Shown: positions 44,998 to 56,774, counted from the stretch's first letter. The stretch is DNA of 64,000 nucleotides from Trichopria drosophilae (GCA_030407085.1 CM059584.1:68207501-68271500), one strand, 5' to 3'. Notes: generated by a model not told the origin, from the sequence alone. Made by a program: numbers and translations.

Positions 44998-45830
44998 AGG
45001 GATTTTTAGGGTCGCTGATTACGAATCTGAGGTCAGATTTTCGAAATTCACAATGGCGGATCCAATATGGCGGAAGAATTTTTAAAGAATATTTTGATTT
45101 TTATGAAACTGAGTTTTTAAAGATTTTTTGGGTCGCTGATTACGAATCTGAGGTTGGATTGTCGAAATTCAAAATGGCGGATGCAATATGGCTGACGAAT
45201 TTGTAAAAAATATTTTGATTTTTATGAAACTGAGTTTTTAAATATTTTTTGGGTCGCTGATTACGAATCTGAGGTTGGATTTTCGAAATTCAAAATGGCG
45301 GATCCAATATGGCGGAAGAATTTTTAAAAAATATTTTGATTTTTATGAAACTGAGTTTTTAAAGATGTTTTGGGTCGCTGATTACGAATCTGATGTTGGA
45401 TTGTCGAAATTCAAAATGGCGGATTCAATATGGCTGACGAATTTGTAAAAAATATTTTGATTTTTATGAAACTGGGTTTTTAAATATTTTTTGGGTCGCT
45501 GATTACGAATCTGAGGTTGGATTGTCGAAATTCAGAATGGCGGACTAATTTTTAAAGAATATTTTGATTTTTATGAAACTGAGTTTTTAAAGATTTTTTG
45601 GGTCGCTGATTTCGAATCTGAGGTTGGATTGTCGAAATTCAAACTGGCGGATGCAATGTGGCTGACGAATTTGTAAAAAATATTTTTATTTTTATGAAAC
45701 TGAGTTTTTAAAGATTTTTTGGGTTGCTGATTACGAATCTGAGGTTGGGTCGTCGAAATTCAATATGGCGGATGCAATATGGCCGACGAATTTTGAACGA
45801 ATATTTTGATATTTGAAAAACTGAGTGTCT
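44998..45830. repeat. Left-arm tandem repeats (~120 bp, ~7 units)
   Basis: Each unit contains GGGTCGCTGATTACGAATCT, AAATGGCGGATNCAATATGG and TTTTGATTTTTATGAAACTG. Units alternate between GGCGGAAGAATT and GGCTGACGAATT versions, hinting at a two-unit higher-order period. Confidence 0.9.
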
Positions 45831-45899
45831 AAAAATGTTGAAACAACAATGTAGTAGGTACACTCATATAACTATATTATCGCTTTTTGCCGAATCCAG

Positions 45900-46145
45900 A
45901 GTCAACGAACGAGGACGTAGTGATTATCTGACTATTTTTAAAATTTTTTTTATTTTTTTTATTTTTTTTATGGTTTTTATTTTTTTTATTTTTTTTTTTA
46001 CTTTTTTTTTAAACATTTTTTTTATACCTTTTTTCATGATATATTATTTTTTTTTTGTTTTTTTCTGTATTTTTTCTGTATTTTTTTTTTATTTTTAATG
46101 GTTTTTTTAGGTTAACAATGTTTTTATTTTAACAATTCCTCGCAG
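45900..46145. other. T-rich low-complexity run
   Basis: An almost pure T/A stretch follows the transposase stop. The poly-Phe frame at 45835-46098 is an artefact of it. The right arm has the A-rich counterpart near 50880-50960. Confidence 0.7.
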
Positions 46146-48019
46146 TCATGTAGCAAACTTTTTTTTTCCTTTCACCTTTTTAAGGTGTGCAATATATGGA
46201 TCTGATGAGGCCAACAAGAAGTGCAGCAAGTCCGTGTTAGTATGGATCCGAGAATCTTTTTTTGTTCCGTGTTCCCTAGTGGATTTTACCACCTTATTTC
46301 GGGCTTCCAGAGTTTCTTCGGTATAGTATCCAAGCTGAAGGGAGAGTGCCTCGATTACTTGAGCTCCATGTAATAGTACTTTATGCACTGACGCAGGCAT
46401 ATAAAACCATCGATACTTCGATACGAACAACTCTGCTGTTTGAAAAGCATATTTTTCACATTTTTGAACGTCGATATCTTTTGCTGATGCCATCGTTTGT
46501 AATATTACATAGAACCTGTAAATTAATTGTTCATCTACATGAGTAATATCGCTTGTTATTTTGAAGTTGATAAAAAACTTTCTTGCGGTATTCCCATCAT
46601 TTGAGGTTCCACTCCCTTGCTTAGGGACGTCAACAAGTAGTCCCAATTTTTCTCTGAACTCTTGTTGAATTCGTCTTTTGGTATCCTGCATTAGATCCTT
46701 ATTTTCTTTCTTCACGGTCCACTTTTTAATATTTAACCTATACGCAATGTGCAAAATACATTCCATGAACCTTATCCAGGCATGGAGCGTTGATAGGCCA
46801 AATTGTAAAGATGTTACATCGTTTTGTCCACTCTTGTGCCGTAGTTTGTCGAGATTATTCATCTCAGTTGGCTTCGATCCACATATGCAACATACTGATG
46901 CGGATGATGTACCGGAGATGACTTTAACTACCTTACCATCAACCATTGTACACTGCAGTTCATGTTCAACAGTTATTTCGCATTTTCCAATGCGGATTTT
47001 TGTTGGATTGAGATGTTTTATTTTGTTTTCAATGTCATCATACTCAGCACGTGTTTTCGAATCTGTTTCTTTAGAAAAATCAAACTTGATTGGCCTACAA
47101 TATTGTATGGAACCTGGGACTGGATTTTTCCAAACAACAATAGGTTTTTCAGATCTAGTGGTGACTTGTAAAGGAACAAAAGCAACGGAAAAAATACTTT
47201 CGTCCGAACAGCTTGGATCAGAAAACCGTTGCTTAAACGTAGACAATCCTGAAGCTCCATCACATCCCCATTTCGATATCATGTGTAGAGTGAGGCGTTT
47301 ACGTTTATTTAACTCACTCGGAATAACATTAGGAATTTTTAACAATCTTTCGACTGTATGATCAAGAAGAGCCTGCAGTTCGATAGTTGCACTACTCTCT
47401 GTAATGGAAATAGCTGAACTATCAGGATAGCATTCTTTTTTGCCTCTGCCAATTTCTTGTAGGTTGGGAGAACATCGACATTATTTTCTTTCAGTAACGC
47501 TCGTATGCCGTCGTATTGAAATTTTGTTAATCTCGAATTTACCAAGAGTCCTAAACCTACTTCGGAGGATACATGTTTTATGTTCTGATCTTTCGCAGAA
47601 TTTCTAAAAATTTTAACATTTTCTTGTTGTCGAGACTCACCAGTCAACTTTATTTCTACTTCGTTGTTACACGATTCGGCGAAAGCTTGCAACCGTCTCT
47701 TTTTTGTTTTCTCCGAACAGTCTGCGAACTTTTTTTCTTTCTTCTTTGCATAATTCACAGACTTGTCAGCTATTGTGAATTCCGATTGCAACCACAATTA
47801 GTTATCTTTCATAAACTTGTCCTTTATGTAAAAGGAGTTTTTCCACTTCCTTAGACATGTCGGTATAAATATACGAGAAAGCTTTTCACCAATTGCATTA
47901 CTTTGCTGATCATTCAAATTCAAACGATTTTTTATATATTCCATAAGAAGTTTCTTGCTATCATCTCTAAATTCTATGACTATTAAAGCCAAAGCTTCAT
48001 TTTTAATAACACAGTCCAT
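46146..48019 (-). pseudogene. Transib transposase, copy 1 (catalytic core intact)
   Basis: RAG1-related DDE transposase that cuts at the CAC tips and pastes the element. The start is at 48019 on the minus strand; about 620 residues if read through. The core is complete: first Asp in SKWGCDGASG (codon 47259-47261), second Asp in TMVDGKVVKV (46938-46940) followed by the CCICG zinc-binding pair, STLHAWIRFMECILHIAYRL, NTARKFF, and the catalytic Glu in TLEARNKVV (codon 46305-46307). Damage: a nonsense change (CAA to TAA) at about 47798 after MKDN, and a one-base loss in an A-run near 47450 (AEAKK). The opposite copy retains the Gln codon at the first site. No other defects seen. Confidence 0.88.
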
Positions 48020-48450
48020 TTCTCATCGATACAAAAATATTGTACCGAGAATTTGAAATATATTTCAAACTATCACGTAACAACGGAATATCATATGTAA
48101 ATTACATAGAACGAGGAGGGAAACGAAATCAAAAGAAAATCAGGGAAAAATGCAATTACAGACGACAGGAGCCACCGTCTTATGTATTTTAAAAATCGCA
48201 TTTATGTTGCGGGAAAGTAAAAACTTAAAAAACAAGTGAATACCGTGACTTGATATTCGGTATTCATTTACGGTACTTTGTTTTAGTTTTCACTTTCCCG
48301 CTACTGACGCAAACTCTATGTAGTCCTCTGTAATTATATTTTGCCAGGATTTTCCTTAAATTTGGTTTTTTCTTCTTATTTGGTGTAATTTACATATAGT
48401 ACTCCGTTGTTAAGAGATTTCTCGGTACAAAATTTTTGAAACGATGAGAC
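48020..48450. promoter_or_regulatory. Centre of the Transib palindrome, divergent 5' region
   Basis: Between the two start codons (48019 minus, 48451 plus) both halves mirror each other around about 48235, including GCGGGAAAGT...ACTTTCCCGC, a possible stem. This is presumably the duplicated transposase promoter, firing in both directions. No TATA box is obvious. Confidence 0.55.
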
Positions 48451-50790
48451 ATGGACTGTGTTATTAAAAATGAAGCTTTGACTTTAATAGTCATAGAATC
48501 TAGAGATAATAGCACGAAACTTCTTATGGAATATATAAAAAATCGTTTAAATTTGAATGATCAGCAGAGTAATTCAATTGGTGAAAAGCATTCTCGCATA
48601 TTTATACCGACATGTATAAGGAAGTGGAAAAACTTCTTTTACATAAAGGACAAGTTTATGAGAGATAACCAATTGTGGTTGCAATCGGAATTTACAATAG
48701 TTGACAAGTCTGTGAATTATGGAGAGAAGAAAGAAAACAACTTCGCAGTCAGTTCGGAGAAAACAAAAAAGAGACGGTTGGAAGCTTTCGCCGAATCATG
48801 TAACAACGTTGACTGGTGAGTTTCGTTTACAAGAAAATGTTAAAATTTCTACAAATTCTTCAAAAGATCAGAACATAAAACCTGTATCCTCCAAAGTAGG
48901 CTTGGGACTCTTGGTAATTTCGAGATTAACAAAATTTCAAGAAAGTGGAAAAACTTTTACATAATGGACAAGTTTATGAGACACAACCAATTGCGTAGGA
49001 GACAATAGAATGAACAATTAATCTACACGTTCTATATACAGGGTGATCCAAAAGTCCCGGAACAGCAAAATATCTCAGCGGGAGTGCATTTTCGAGGAAA
49101 ATGTTTCAGACAAAAGTTTCAGGATTTTTCCCTGGCTATTTAATGGCGATATTGAATTTGACCTTGAACATGACCTTGAAGGTTATTTCAAGGTCAAGTT
49201 AATTTTTTTAAATGGGAACCCCTATTTTTTTTCATGGATTCTGAAAGAGCGGGAAATTCTACGTCCGAGTATGATATGATCGATTTTTTCGGCAAGGTCA
49301 TTTCAAGGTGAAACTTAAAACTCCCGTAACGGCGAAATATCTCAGAGGGTGTGCATTTCTTTGGAAATTGTTTCAGACAAAAGTTTAAGGATTTTTCCTG
49401 GGATATTTAATGGTAGCACAGAATTTGACCTTGAACATGACCTTGAAGGTTATTTCAAGGTCAAGTTTGTTTTTTTTAATGGAAACTGCTATTTTTTTTC
49501 ACGGATTCGGAGAGAGCACAAAATTTTACGTCCAAATATGCTATGGCCGTTTTTTTCGGCAATGTCATTTCAAGGCCAAACTTAAAACTCCCGGAACAGC
49601 GAATTAACTCAGCAAGAGGCACCATTGAATTTAACCTTGAAAATTACCTTGAGGCTTATTCTAAGCTCAAGACTATTTTTTTTTAATTGGAACCCCGTTT
49701 TATTTTCGTAATGTTTCCAGAGTTTCCAGAGTGCAATGCATTATCATTGTTCCCGGATAAAAATATGCATTTTTTTTTACATCCGATACGTTTATAAATA
49801 CCGTATGTATGGGTAACATTTTTACATTGTTTCCAATGCTACCGCCGGCTTTAGCATTACCCAAGATGTACCGCGTGGAGGTAGCACGGTCGGGTTTACA
49901 CCTCTTCGGGGTGCTTTGTTCAGGTGGTTCCCCTCGCCGTCACCTGTGCGTGTGCGTGTGCGTGTGCGTGTGCATATTTGGACGTAAAATTTTGTGCTCT
50001 CTCCGAATCCGTGAAAAAAAATAGCAGTTTCCATTAAAAAAAACAAAATAACCTTGAAGGTTATGTTCAAGGTCAAATTCTGTGCTACCATTAAATAGCC
50101 CGGGAAAAATCCTTAAACTTTTGTCTGAAACAATTTCCAAAGAAATGCACACCCTCTGAGATATTTCGCCGTCACGGGAGTTTTAAGTTTCACCTTGAAA
50201 TGACCTTGCCGAAAAAAACGGCCATAGCATATTCGGACGTAAAATTTTGTGCTCTTTCCGAATCCGTGAAAAAAAATAGGGGTTCCCATTTAAAAAAATT
50301 AACTTGACCTTGAAATAACCTTCAAGGTCATGTTCAAGGTCAAATTCAATATCGCCATTAAATAGCCAGGGAAAAATCCTTAAACTTTTGTCTAAAACAT
50401 TTTCCCCGAAAATGCACTCCCGCTGAGATATTTTGCTGTTCCGGGACTTTTGGATCACCCTGTATACATACATTACAAACAACGGCATCTGCAGAAGATA
50501 TCGATGTTCAAAAATTGGAAAATTATGCTTTTCAAACAGCAAAGTTGTTCGTATCGAAGTATTAGTGGGTTTATATGCATACGTCATTCAGTGCATACAG
50601 TAATATTGCATAAAGTTCAAATAATCGAGGCACTCACCCAATCCGGTTGTATATTGTACCGAAAAATCTCTGAGAGCCCGAAATGAAGTGGTAAAACAAC
50701 CAGGGAACACGGTACAAGTCAAGATCTTGCTGGCCTCATCAGATGCATGTATTGTACACCTTAGAACGGTGAAGGAAAAAAGAAAAAAAT
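48451..50790 (+). pseudogene. Transib transposase, copy 2 (core deleted)
   Basis: The N-terminal ~120 residues (MDCVIKNEAL through AESCNN) parallel copy 1 without its nonsense change, then the frame shifts. Around 48945 the sequence jumps: the part holding the first and second catalytic Asp is gone, and a short duplicate of the GTGGAAAAACTTTTACATAA segment fills the join. Homology resumes near 49005 (GAACAATTAAT), is cut by the palindromic MITE at 49039-50462, and continues with AEDIDVQK and FQTAKLFVSKY-like remains to about 50790. It cannot encode an active enzyme. Confidence 0.85.
49039..50462. mobile_element. Palindromic TA-flanked element, CAGGGTG ends
   Basis: TA duplications flank CAGGGTGATCCAAAAGTCCC (49039) and its exact mirror (50462). 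The arms of about 550-650 bases contain repeated TTCAAGGTCA-type words, such as GACCTTGAACATGACCTTGA. The loop (about 49800-49965) is GC-richer and ends with a (GTGTGC)n microsatellite at about 49945-49973. It is inserted in Transib transposase copy 2. No genes. Confidence 0.88.
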
Positions 50791-50959
50791 TTGCTTCAAG
50801 ACAGAGAGGAATTTATAAAATAAAAACGTTATTAACACATAAGAAGCAATTACATCCACCCAAACAAAATAACAAATACAGAAAATAAAAAAAAATAATA
50901 GTATGATATGAAAATAAGTATAAAAATAGAAAATTAAAAAATAAAATAAAAAGAAAAAA

Positions 50960-51470
50960 AAGCGACCCAAAAAATCTTTAGAAACTCAGTTTCATAAAAA
51001 TCAAAATATTTTTTAAAAATTCGTCCGCCATATTGGATCCGTAATTTCGAAAATCCAACCTCAGATTCGTAATCAGCGACCCAAAAAATATTTAAAAACT
51101 CAGTTTCATAAAAATCAAAATATTTTTTACAAATTCGTCAGCCATATTGCATCCGCCATTTTGAATTTCGACAATCCAACCTCAGATTCGTAATCAGCGA
51201 CCCAAAAAATATTTAAAAACTCAGTTTCATAAAAATCAAAATATTTTTTACAAATTCGTCAGCCATATTGCATCCGCCATTTTGAATTTTGAAAATCCAA
51301 CCTCAGATTCGTAATCAGTGACCCAAAAAATCTTTAGAAACTCAGTTTCACAACAATCAAAATATTCTTTAAAAATTCTTCCGCCATATTGGATCCGCCA
51401 TTTTGAATTTCGAAAATCTGACCTCAGATTCGTAATAAGCGTCCCTAAAAATCCCTAAATACCAAGATTG
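50960..51470. repeat. Right-arm tandem repeats of Transib (inverted)
   Basis: About four and a half units are reverse complements of the left-arm repeats, for example CAGATTCGTAATCAGCGACC and CCATATTGGATCCG. The right arm has fewer units than the left. Confidence 0.9.
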
Positions 51471-51641
51471 AAGTAATTCCGTTAATATTTAAAGAAATTT
51501 GTTTGCTATAAATTTTTCGCAGAAAGTTTTTTCTTATATTTGAATGTTAATTATAATAAACAAAACTGTATTTTGGAATTTAACTACGATTATTTTAAAA
51601 AAAAATCATTCAATTCGGTCAACAATTATTATCTGAAAGGT

Positions 51642-51677
51642 GGTTTTTCTGCGACAATTCACTTCGGGCACACTGTG
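51642..51677 (-). promoter_or_regulatory. Transib right end, signal-like
   Basis: On the minus strand: CACAGTG (a perfect V(D)J consensus heptamer), spacer TGCCCGAAGTGAATTGTCGC, then AGAAAAACC. It is identical to the left end after the heptamer. Confidence 0.78.
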
Positions 51678-53011
51678 CGCCTGCGCGTAAGAGCGGTTTT
51701 CATTGACAATTTTTCGCTGTCCTTCTTTTCTCTGTTCCTCCTGCTGATGATACTCGTGAAATGGTTGTTTAGGTCTAAGATCAGGGAACTTTCTTTTTTG
51801 AATTCCTTCCCAGACAACCAGCTAGCTGCATATTGCCGCATATAAGGGAAAAGTCAGGTGGCGGATATGTCGGCAGAAATACAGAATATGCGTCATCACA
51901 CAGATCGCAAATTTGCTGGAAATTCTCACCTGCCGACTAGTCTGCGGCGATTCTGACGCATTTCTGCCGAAGAGATTAAATGGGTCGGCGGAGGGATTAA
52001 AGACGCACGAACACTGACTTTTCCCTTATATGTGGCAATATGCAGCAGATCTGGCTGTCTGGGTTTATATACAGTACAGCCTTTGTAGTTTGCAGGGTGA
52101 TTTCCCTTACACATAACGCATCGAGCTGCGGTAGCTTTGCTTTTAGTGCATACACTGGTCAAGTGGTTAAGTCCACATTTCACACATCGAGGCTGTCTAG
52201 CACAATAAGATTTAGTGTGTCCACATCGTTGACATCTTGTACATTGCACTATTTCTTTTTTAGTATGAACAAGTTCAAAAGTGATTTTTTGATGTTGGAG
52301 AAACTGAATTTTATAGATTTCTTTATTGTTATTTTTCGGCAACAATGCAATATGAAATACGGGAATCTTTTGCTTGGTCACTCGATGTATAATAGGGTTT
52401 GTGTATACCACTTCGTGTCCTTTTTCCGTTATCTCTGCAGCAAGAAGACTTGTGTCGGTTTCCGAATGTATGCCTTTCAGGACTGCACGAAAATTTCGAT
52501 TTTGCTTCATTTGAAAGGTGTTATGACTTACATTTTTCTCTTTCAATAACTTAATAACCTGCACATATTTTTCTGCTTCTTTTAGCTGAATTTTAAATTG
52601 ATCACTTCCTATCAATTTTAAATTATATCCGTCTTTTGCTACATCATCTAAAAGAGAAGTCATTATATTTACATCTTTGACTGCCGGTATAAAAATTGGC
52701 GGTGGCTTAGGAACTTTTTCGCGTGCTGCGGGTATATCTTCTTCATTTATTTCTGGATCGTCGTTTTACAACGCTTGAAACTTGTTGGTTGTATTTATTT
52801 TAGGAACCATGAATTCCATTATTCGTCTTTGTCTGACATTCATATTTGTTTCTCCTGGACTATTTCGCTTTTGTTTTCGAGAAATGCTCTGATCCTACTC
52901 TACACTTTCGTTGTTATTGTTTTTGTTTATGTGAGTATCATTAGTAGTAGTGTCCATACTTTCGTGATTCTTACATAGCAAGTCTTGGAACTTGCCGGTT
53001 TCACCGGCCAT
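51678..53011 (-). pseudogene. Jockey ORF1 (Gag-like, zinc knuckles)
   Basis: The start is MAGETGKFQD at 53011 on the minus strand. In-frame stops occur at about 52895 and 52768 (Gln/Glu codons lost), after which it is open to about 52064. A central RRM-like/PRE_C2HC region (VLKGIHSETDTSLLAAEI ... IPVFHIALLPK) precedes three CCHC knuckles: CTRCQRCGHTKSYC, CVKCGLNHLTSVC and CVMCKGNHPANYKGC. Then come the palindromic MITE at 51809-52063, a basic Gln-rich tail, and Transib. The last part lies at 44566-44748. The protein binds and packages LINE RNA. Inactivated by stops and two insertions. Confidence 0.85.
51809..52063. mobile_element. Palindromic MITE (copy 2) in Jockey ORF1
   Basis: CCCAGACAACCAGCTAGCTG at the left and CAGATCTGGCTGTCTGGG at the right match copy 1 at 4263-4642 word for word in long stretches (CATATTGCCGCATATAAGG, GACTAGTCTGCGGCGATT). 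The right arm is shortened here. Target duplication not clear. Confidence 0.8.
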
Positions 53012-53330
53012 ATCGACCCGAAGACAGGTTTCTTCAATGATGGCTTTTTCAAATTATATTAACTCTTGCACAATAAGCACCAAGTATTAACCATTAATGC
53101 GCAATGCACCCTACACTACAACACTATGACTATACGGATCGCAATTTGAAACTCAATTGCTAATTTCAAGAGCACACCAGTTAAGCGTCCGAGCCGCGCG
53201 GCAGCACACAAAATCAAATTCAAAATTCCCGAGAAGGCACGTTCGAACTGACAACTGATGGCAAGCGATTTCTAACCAATATTACCAAGCCCATTCGTAG
53301 AAAGAAACGGCTTCTAGTATGGCGTAATGA

Positions 53331-54006
53331 AGCAAATAAAGAACGATGATTGCTATTATCAATATGATTTCATTAATTTATGTACTAACCTTACTCTTTT
53401 CGTCGCACAGGATACTGAAGCGCTATTAAGTAATAAATTGCCGCGCATAAAAAATGAAACATTGTCGGTTTGAAAAACATGCAAAAAGTATAAAACGAAA
53501 AATTTTTTTTATGCGCTTGGGTTTAAATTACTAAGAATTAAATAAATTAACCATTTACGGCCTGTTTCGCATGCTTAATATTATTGCGAATTTGGAAAAT
53601 TATTCCCCATACTGACATAAATTTATGGTAAATATTTGAGCAAAAATCTGTGGAATTTTCGAGACATTTTAAAGTTTTAAACGAAAAACATCGCCTACAC
53701 GGATATAAAAGTTGGTATAACCAACTAAATGGTTGATCCAACCTACAGTTGGTTTTTCCAACTGACTTTTTTTTTCCATGTACGAGATTCAGCAAATGAA
53801 AATTAATTATCTTTATCGGGTAATAAAATGGCACGCGAAAAAAAATGTAACATTTTCTTTATTTTAAAAAAAATTTAATTACTAATTTTGGTAAAAACGT
53901 AAATGGTCAAACTCTTACTAGAAATACATTATCATGCGAGATTTATGCCTACTATTTTTTTAAATTTTCTATTCATTCATAATTTTGAACATCTCAATTG
54001 AGTGCT
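53331..54006. other. AT-rich stretch with a short GTTGG palindrome
   Basis: No gene seen. At 53712-53762 there is a cluster of alternating GTTGG/CCAAC words that could fold into small hairpins. Confidence 0.5.
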
Positions 54007-54448
54007 TGTTGCGCTACGTAATGGCAAAGAGACATCGTTGCGCCAGCTCTGCGCGCCCGTCCGACCCAAACCGCATTCTGTAATGACACAGTACCGACGA
54101 GCCGCGGTGAGTGTCCGCAATAATTAATGATTCAAACTCCGCGCCAAAGGCTTTTAATTTTGATTAATGCTTAACCCGTTCGCTGTATCAATTTCCGCTG
54201 CTATTGTTCGATTCGGAGAACTGAACTTCCGAAAAAGACAGATTCCACGCGGATTCCGTTGTGCACGCATCGCAAGATTTTCGCTATCGAAAATCGTATT
54301 GTTTAGGCGCGTTTATTGCAGCATCCGCGCTGTACGCAACAAATCTAAACTGCGCAAAATTGTAAATTTGCATTCAAGTAATTATTTTCGGTTTGTCATT
54401 TACGATCTTAAGTTTTAAAATCGCAATTACAAAAGGATGTATAGCATT
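54007..54448 (+). mobile_element. Diverged relative of the solo LTR
   Basis: It starts TGTTGCGCTACGTAATGG, close to the LTR start at 30587, and shares ATCAATTTCCGC, ACTTCCGAAA, AGATTCCACG and GCAGCATCCGCGCTG in the same order. GTGCT before it (54002-54006) recurs at 54449-54453, a possible 5-bp duplication, but the 3' tip does not end in CA. Probably an old or truncated solo LTR. Confidence 0.5.
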
Positions 54449-54453
54449 GTGCT

Positions 54454-55009
54454 TCAAACTAAAATGTTCGCATTGTTTTGAAGTTCGCATTGCTTTCAAG
54501 AAAATCACGGTATCATAGCGGTAAGTTAATGTATACGCCGAAAGTAAGAAAAATAGTATGCCTGAAAAAGTAAGTATACCAGACTAATTGATTTCAACGA
54601 GTACTATACTTGCAACAACGGAAATCTAACCAATAAACAATAGGAACTGTGGTTGAACCTTAAGAATCTGGTTTATTAAATGGTAAATGATACAGTGTGT
54701 TTGCTTTTCTCGTTAAACAGTATTATGACGTTTGCAAGAAAGCATTGTATGTAAAATAAAAAATCTGAGTTGACTATCACGATATCTAAAAACGAGTTGA
54801 CTGATCGCCTTGAAATTTATAGACGTCTATCAAGCTGACAGAGCAAGGTCGCCCAAAACGAAAAAAATACTGCCATAATTATGTGCTTTTTATGTGATAA
54901 TTATGTGCTCTTATTAAAAATTGTGTGCTCCTAACGTTTTTCGAAGAATAGACCTTTTATAATGTACTGCTGACATGACACAAGCCAGCAGAGCACACTC
55001 ACAAAATCG
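54454..55009. other. Spacer, no gene seen
   Basis: No coding domain. It contains repeated AATTATGTGCT/TTTTATGTG words (54878-54915) related to the outer arms of the following foldback. Confidence 0.45.
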
Positions 55010-55204
55010 ATGAAGGACTAATCAGGTAAAATCGGAAAAGGTGCATAGGTATGTGCTTTTTATGTGCTTTTGATCTATGCGAACCGCTAAATCCAAATAC
55101 CATTTTCTATATCAGAGAGACAATCCGATCTTTATGCTAACGGATGCAACAAATATCCAATTTCGCGATCCAACCCTCATTTGAAAAGCCCACCCTTAAG
55201 GAAA

Positions 55205-55679
55205 AAATGCATTATTTAAGAATGGAAAGCAGCACAAAATTATTTTACAGTAAAAAAAGTACCCTTGAGTCATTTATTAACGAATAAGATAATTCCCGAA
55301 TTTTGTGTTTCAACCTTTATTGGAAAAAACCCACCCTAAACGGAAAAAATGCACTATTTAAGAACGTAAAATAGCACAAAATTATTTTATAGCTCAAGAC
55401 TTATCCTTGAGTCATTTACAAACCAATAGGACTAATACCAAATTTTCTGCACTACCCTCATTGGAAAAATCCACCTTTAAGGGAAAATAATGATTATTTA
55501 TGAAGGGAAAGTAGCACAAAATTTTTTACAATTGAAAACGTACCCTCGAGTCATTTATTAACCAATAAGACTAATGCCGAATTTTGTGCTAGAACCCTTA
55601 TTGGAAAAAAATCACCCTTAAGGGAAAATAATCATTATTTACGAAGGGAAAGTAGCACAAAATTATTTTTCCTATTATA
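55205..55679. repeat. Left-arm ~140-bp tandem repeats
   Basis: About four units containing AGCACAAAATTATTTTACAG, CATTTATTAACCAATA and CCCTTATTGGAAAAA. The array is resumed for one partial unit at 58648-58715 after the insertion. Confidence 0.85.
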
Positions 55680-56774
55680 GTGCGCAAAGTTCGATTTTGC
55701 GTACGTATTTGCGTGTGCAAAGTGCCACTTTCCCACACTTTACTGATCTTATAATTTAGCGTGCGTTAAAGAAAATTTGCGTGCGGTAATGAAGTTTTGC
55801 GTGCGGTAAAGTAGCTCTATAGGTATACAGACATGTAGAATAGACATGTCAAAACTTTCATTTGTTTTACTTTTCAATCGCTGGTCTTCAGGACGGAAAA
55901 CGATAGGTGTAGGTTAATGCTATCTAAAATAGTAATATAATTGAAAATGTACCCGAATGCGAATGATTATTTAAATTCGTAAAATTTGTTCAAAATAGTA
56001 ATTGCATTGTAACAATTAATATTAATAACAATTAACAGTAATAACGATAATAAATAATGTATTACATAGATATTTATAAATTTAGTCTATTTATTACAAA
56101 AGCATTTACAAATACTGTTTTGGGTCGCCCCCCCCCCCCCGAACCCTCCTTCTCCACCGCCCTTGCAACACCACTTTAAATATTGTATATACACGGAGAA
56201 AAGGTTTTGCGCGCAGCATGCCCGGCACGAGGCGCTGCCCGTCCGATCGACGGTACATGTCGTAACTTGTGTTCGGTGCTACTGGAAGCGAAATTCGGGC
56301 GTGCAGCCTACCCGATACCGGTCGTTCGCTTCGCCAAGTGACCGGTGTGACTGCACGACTGTGATTGGTGAAGCCTGTCCTGTTACACAGGAATACGTCG
56401 CTCTCATGCAAATCGGCTTTCCTCAATACCGGAACGGGCGTACATCTATTAGACATTTTGTGTTTTGTGATGTGATTAGAGCGTTATGAAGGATTTTTAG
56501 TTAACTAGTTCTCTAATTTCGTCTTTTAGGAAGCAACTAAAATACAATATGGAAAAATAGAAATAAATTATTGAACATAAATTATCCTAAGTTTGAGTGT
56601 GAGTGTTTAAGGCCAATATCTCAAACACAATTTTTCCTCAAACCCAGTAAACGAAAAAAGATTAAAAGTGATTCAAAATTTTTAATCCCTCTTTTGTTGG
56701 TATTGAAATTAAAACAATTCTATCTTTTGTAATCCCATATAATCCCAAATCAATAAATTAAAAAAAAAAGCAGA

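Larger units (their letters stand above)
44749..51677. mobile_element. Palindromic Transib (RAG1-like) transposon
   Basis: The ends are CACACTGTGCCC (44749) and, inverted, CACAGTGTGCCC (51677-51666), flanked by exact 5-bp CGCCT duplications (44744-44748 and 51678-51682). Each end has a CACASTG heptamer, 20 bases, then AGAAAAACC, resembling the RAG recombination signal. GC-rich 5-bp duplications and CAC tips are Transib hallmarks. Inside, two transposase copies face away from a centre near 48230, and both arms carry tandem repeats, so the 6.9-kb whole is one large imperfect palindrome. A palindromic MITE (49039-50462) sits in the right arm. Confidence 0.88.
40335..53330 (-). mobile_element. 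Jockey-type LINE interrupted by four insertions
   Basis: A single minus-strand element: 5' UTR (about 53330-53012), ORF1 (53011 down to about 44566) and ORF2 (about 44565 down to about 40492). The 3' UTR ends in a poly(A) that reads as T-runs at about 40335-40351. Frames resume exactly across the insertions once one copy of each target duplication is ignored. The insertions are an element at 40713-41443 (CTTAAGG), a solo LTR at 43845-44517 (AACT), Transib at 44749-51677 (CGCCT) and a palindromic element at 51809-52063. Without these, the LINE would be about 4.4 kb, a normal Jockey length. Confidence 0.85.

Noticed and set aside
45835..46098. Poly-Phe/Ile open frame
   Set aside because: Low-complexity T-run; no coding signal.
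46678..47361. 227-codon plus-strand frame
   Set aside because: Antisense of the Transib transposase core.
52040..52549. 169-codon plus-strand frame
   Set aside because: Opposite strand of the Jockey ORF1 zinc-knuckle region.
56106..56489. Overlapping frames on both strands
   Set aside because: They cross the C-run and a transposon end; no domain on either strand.
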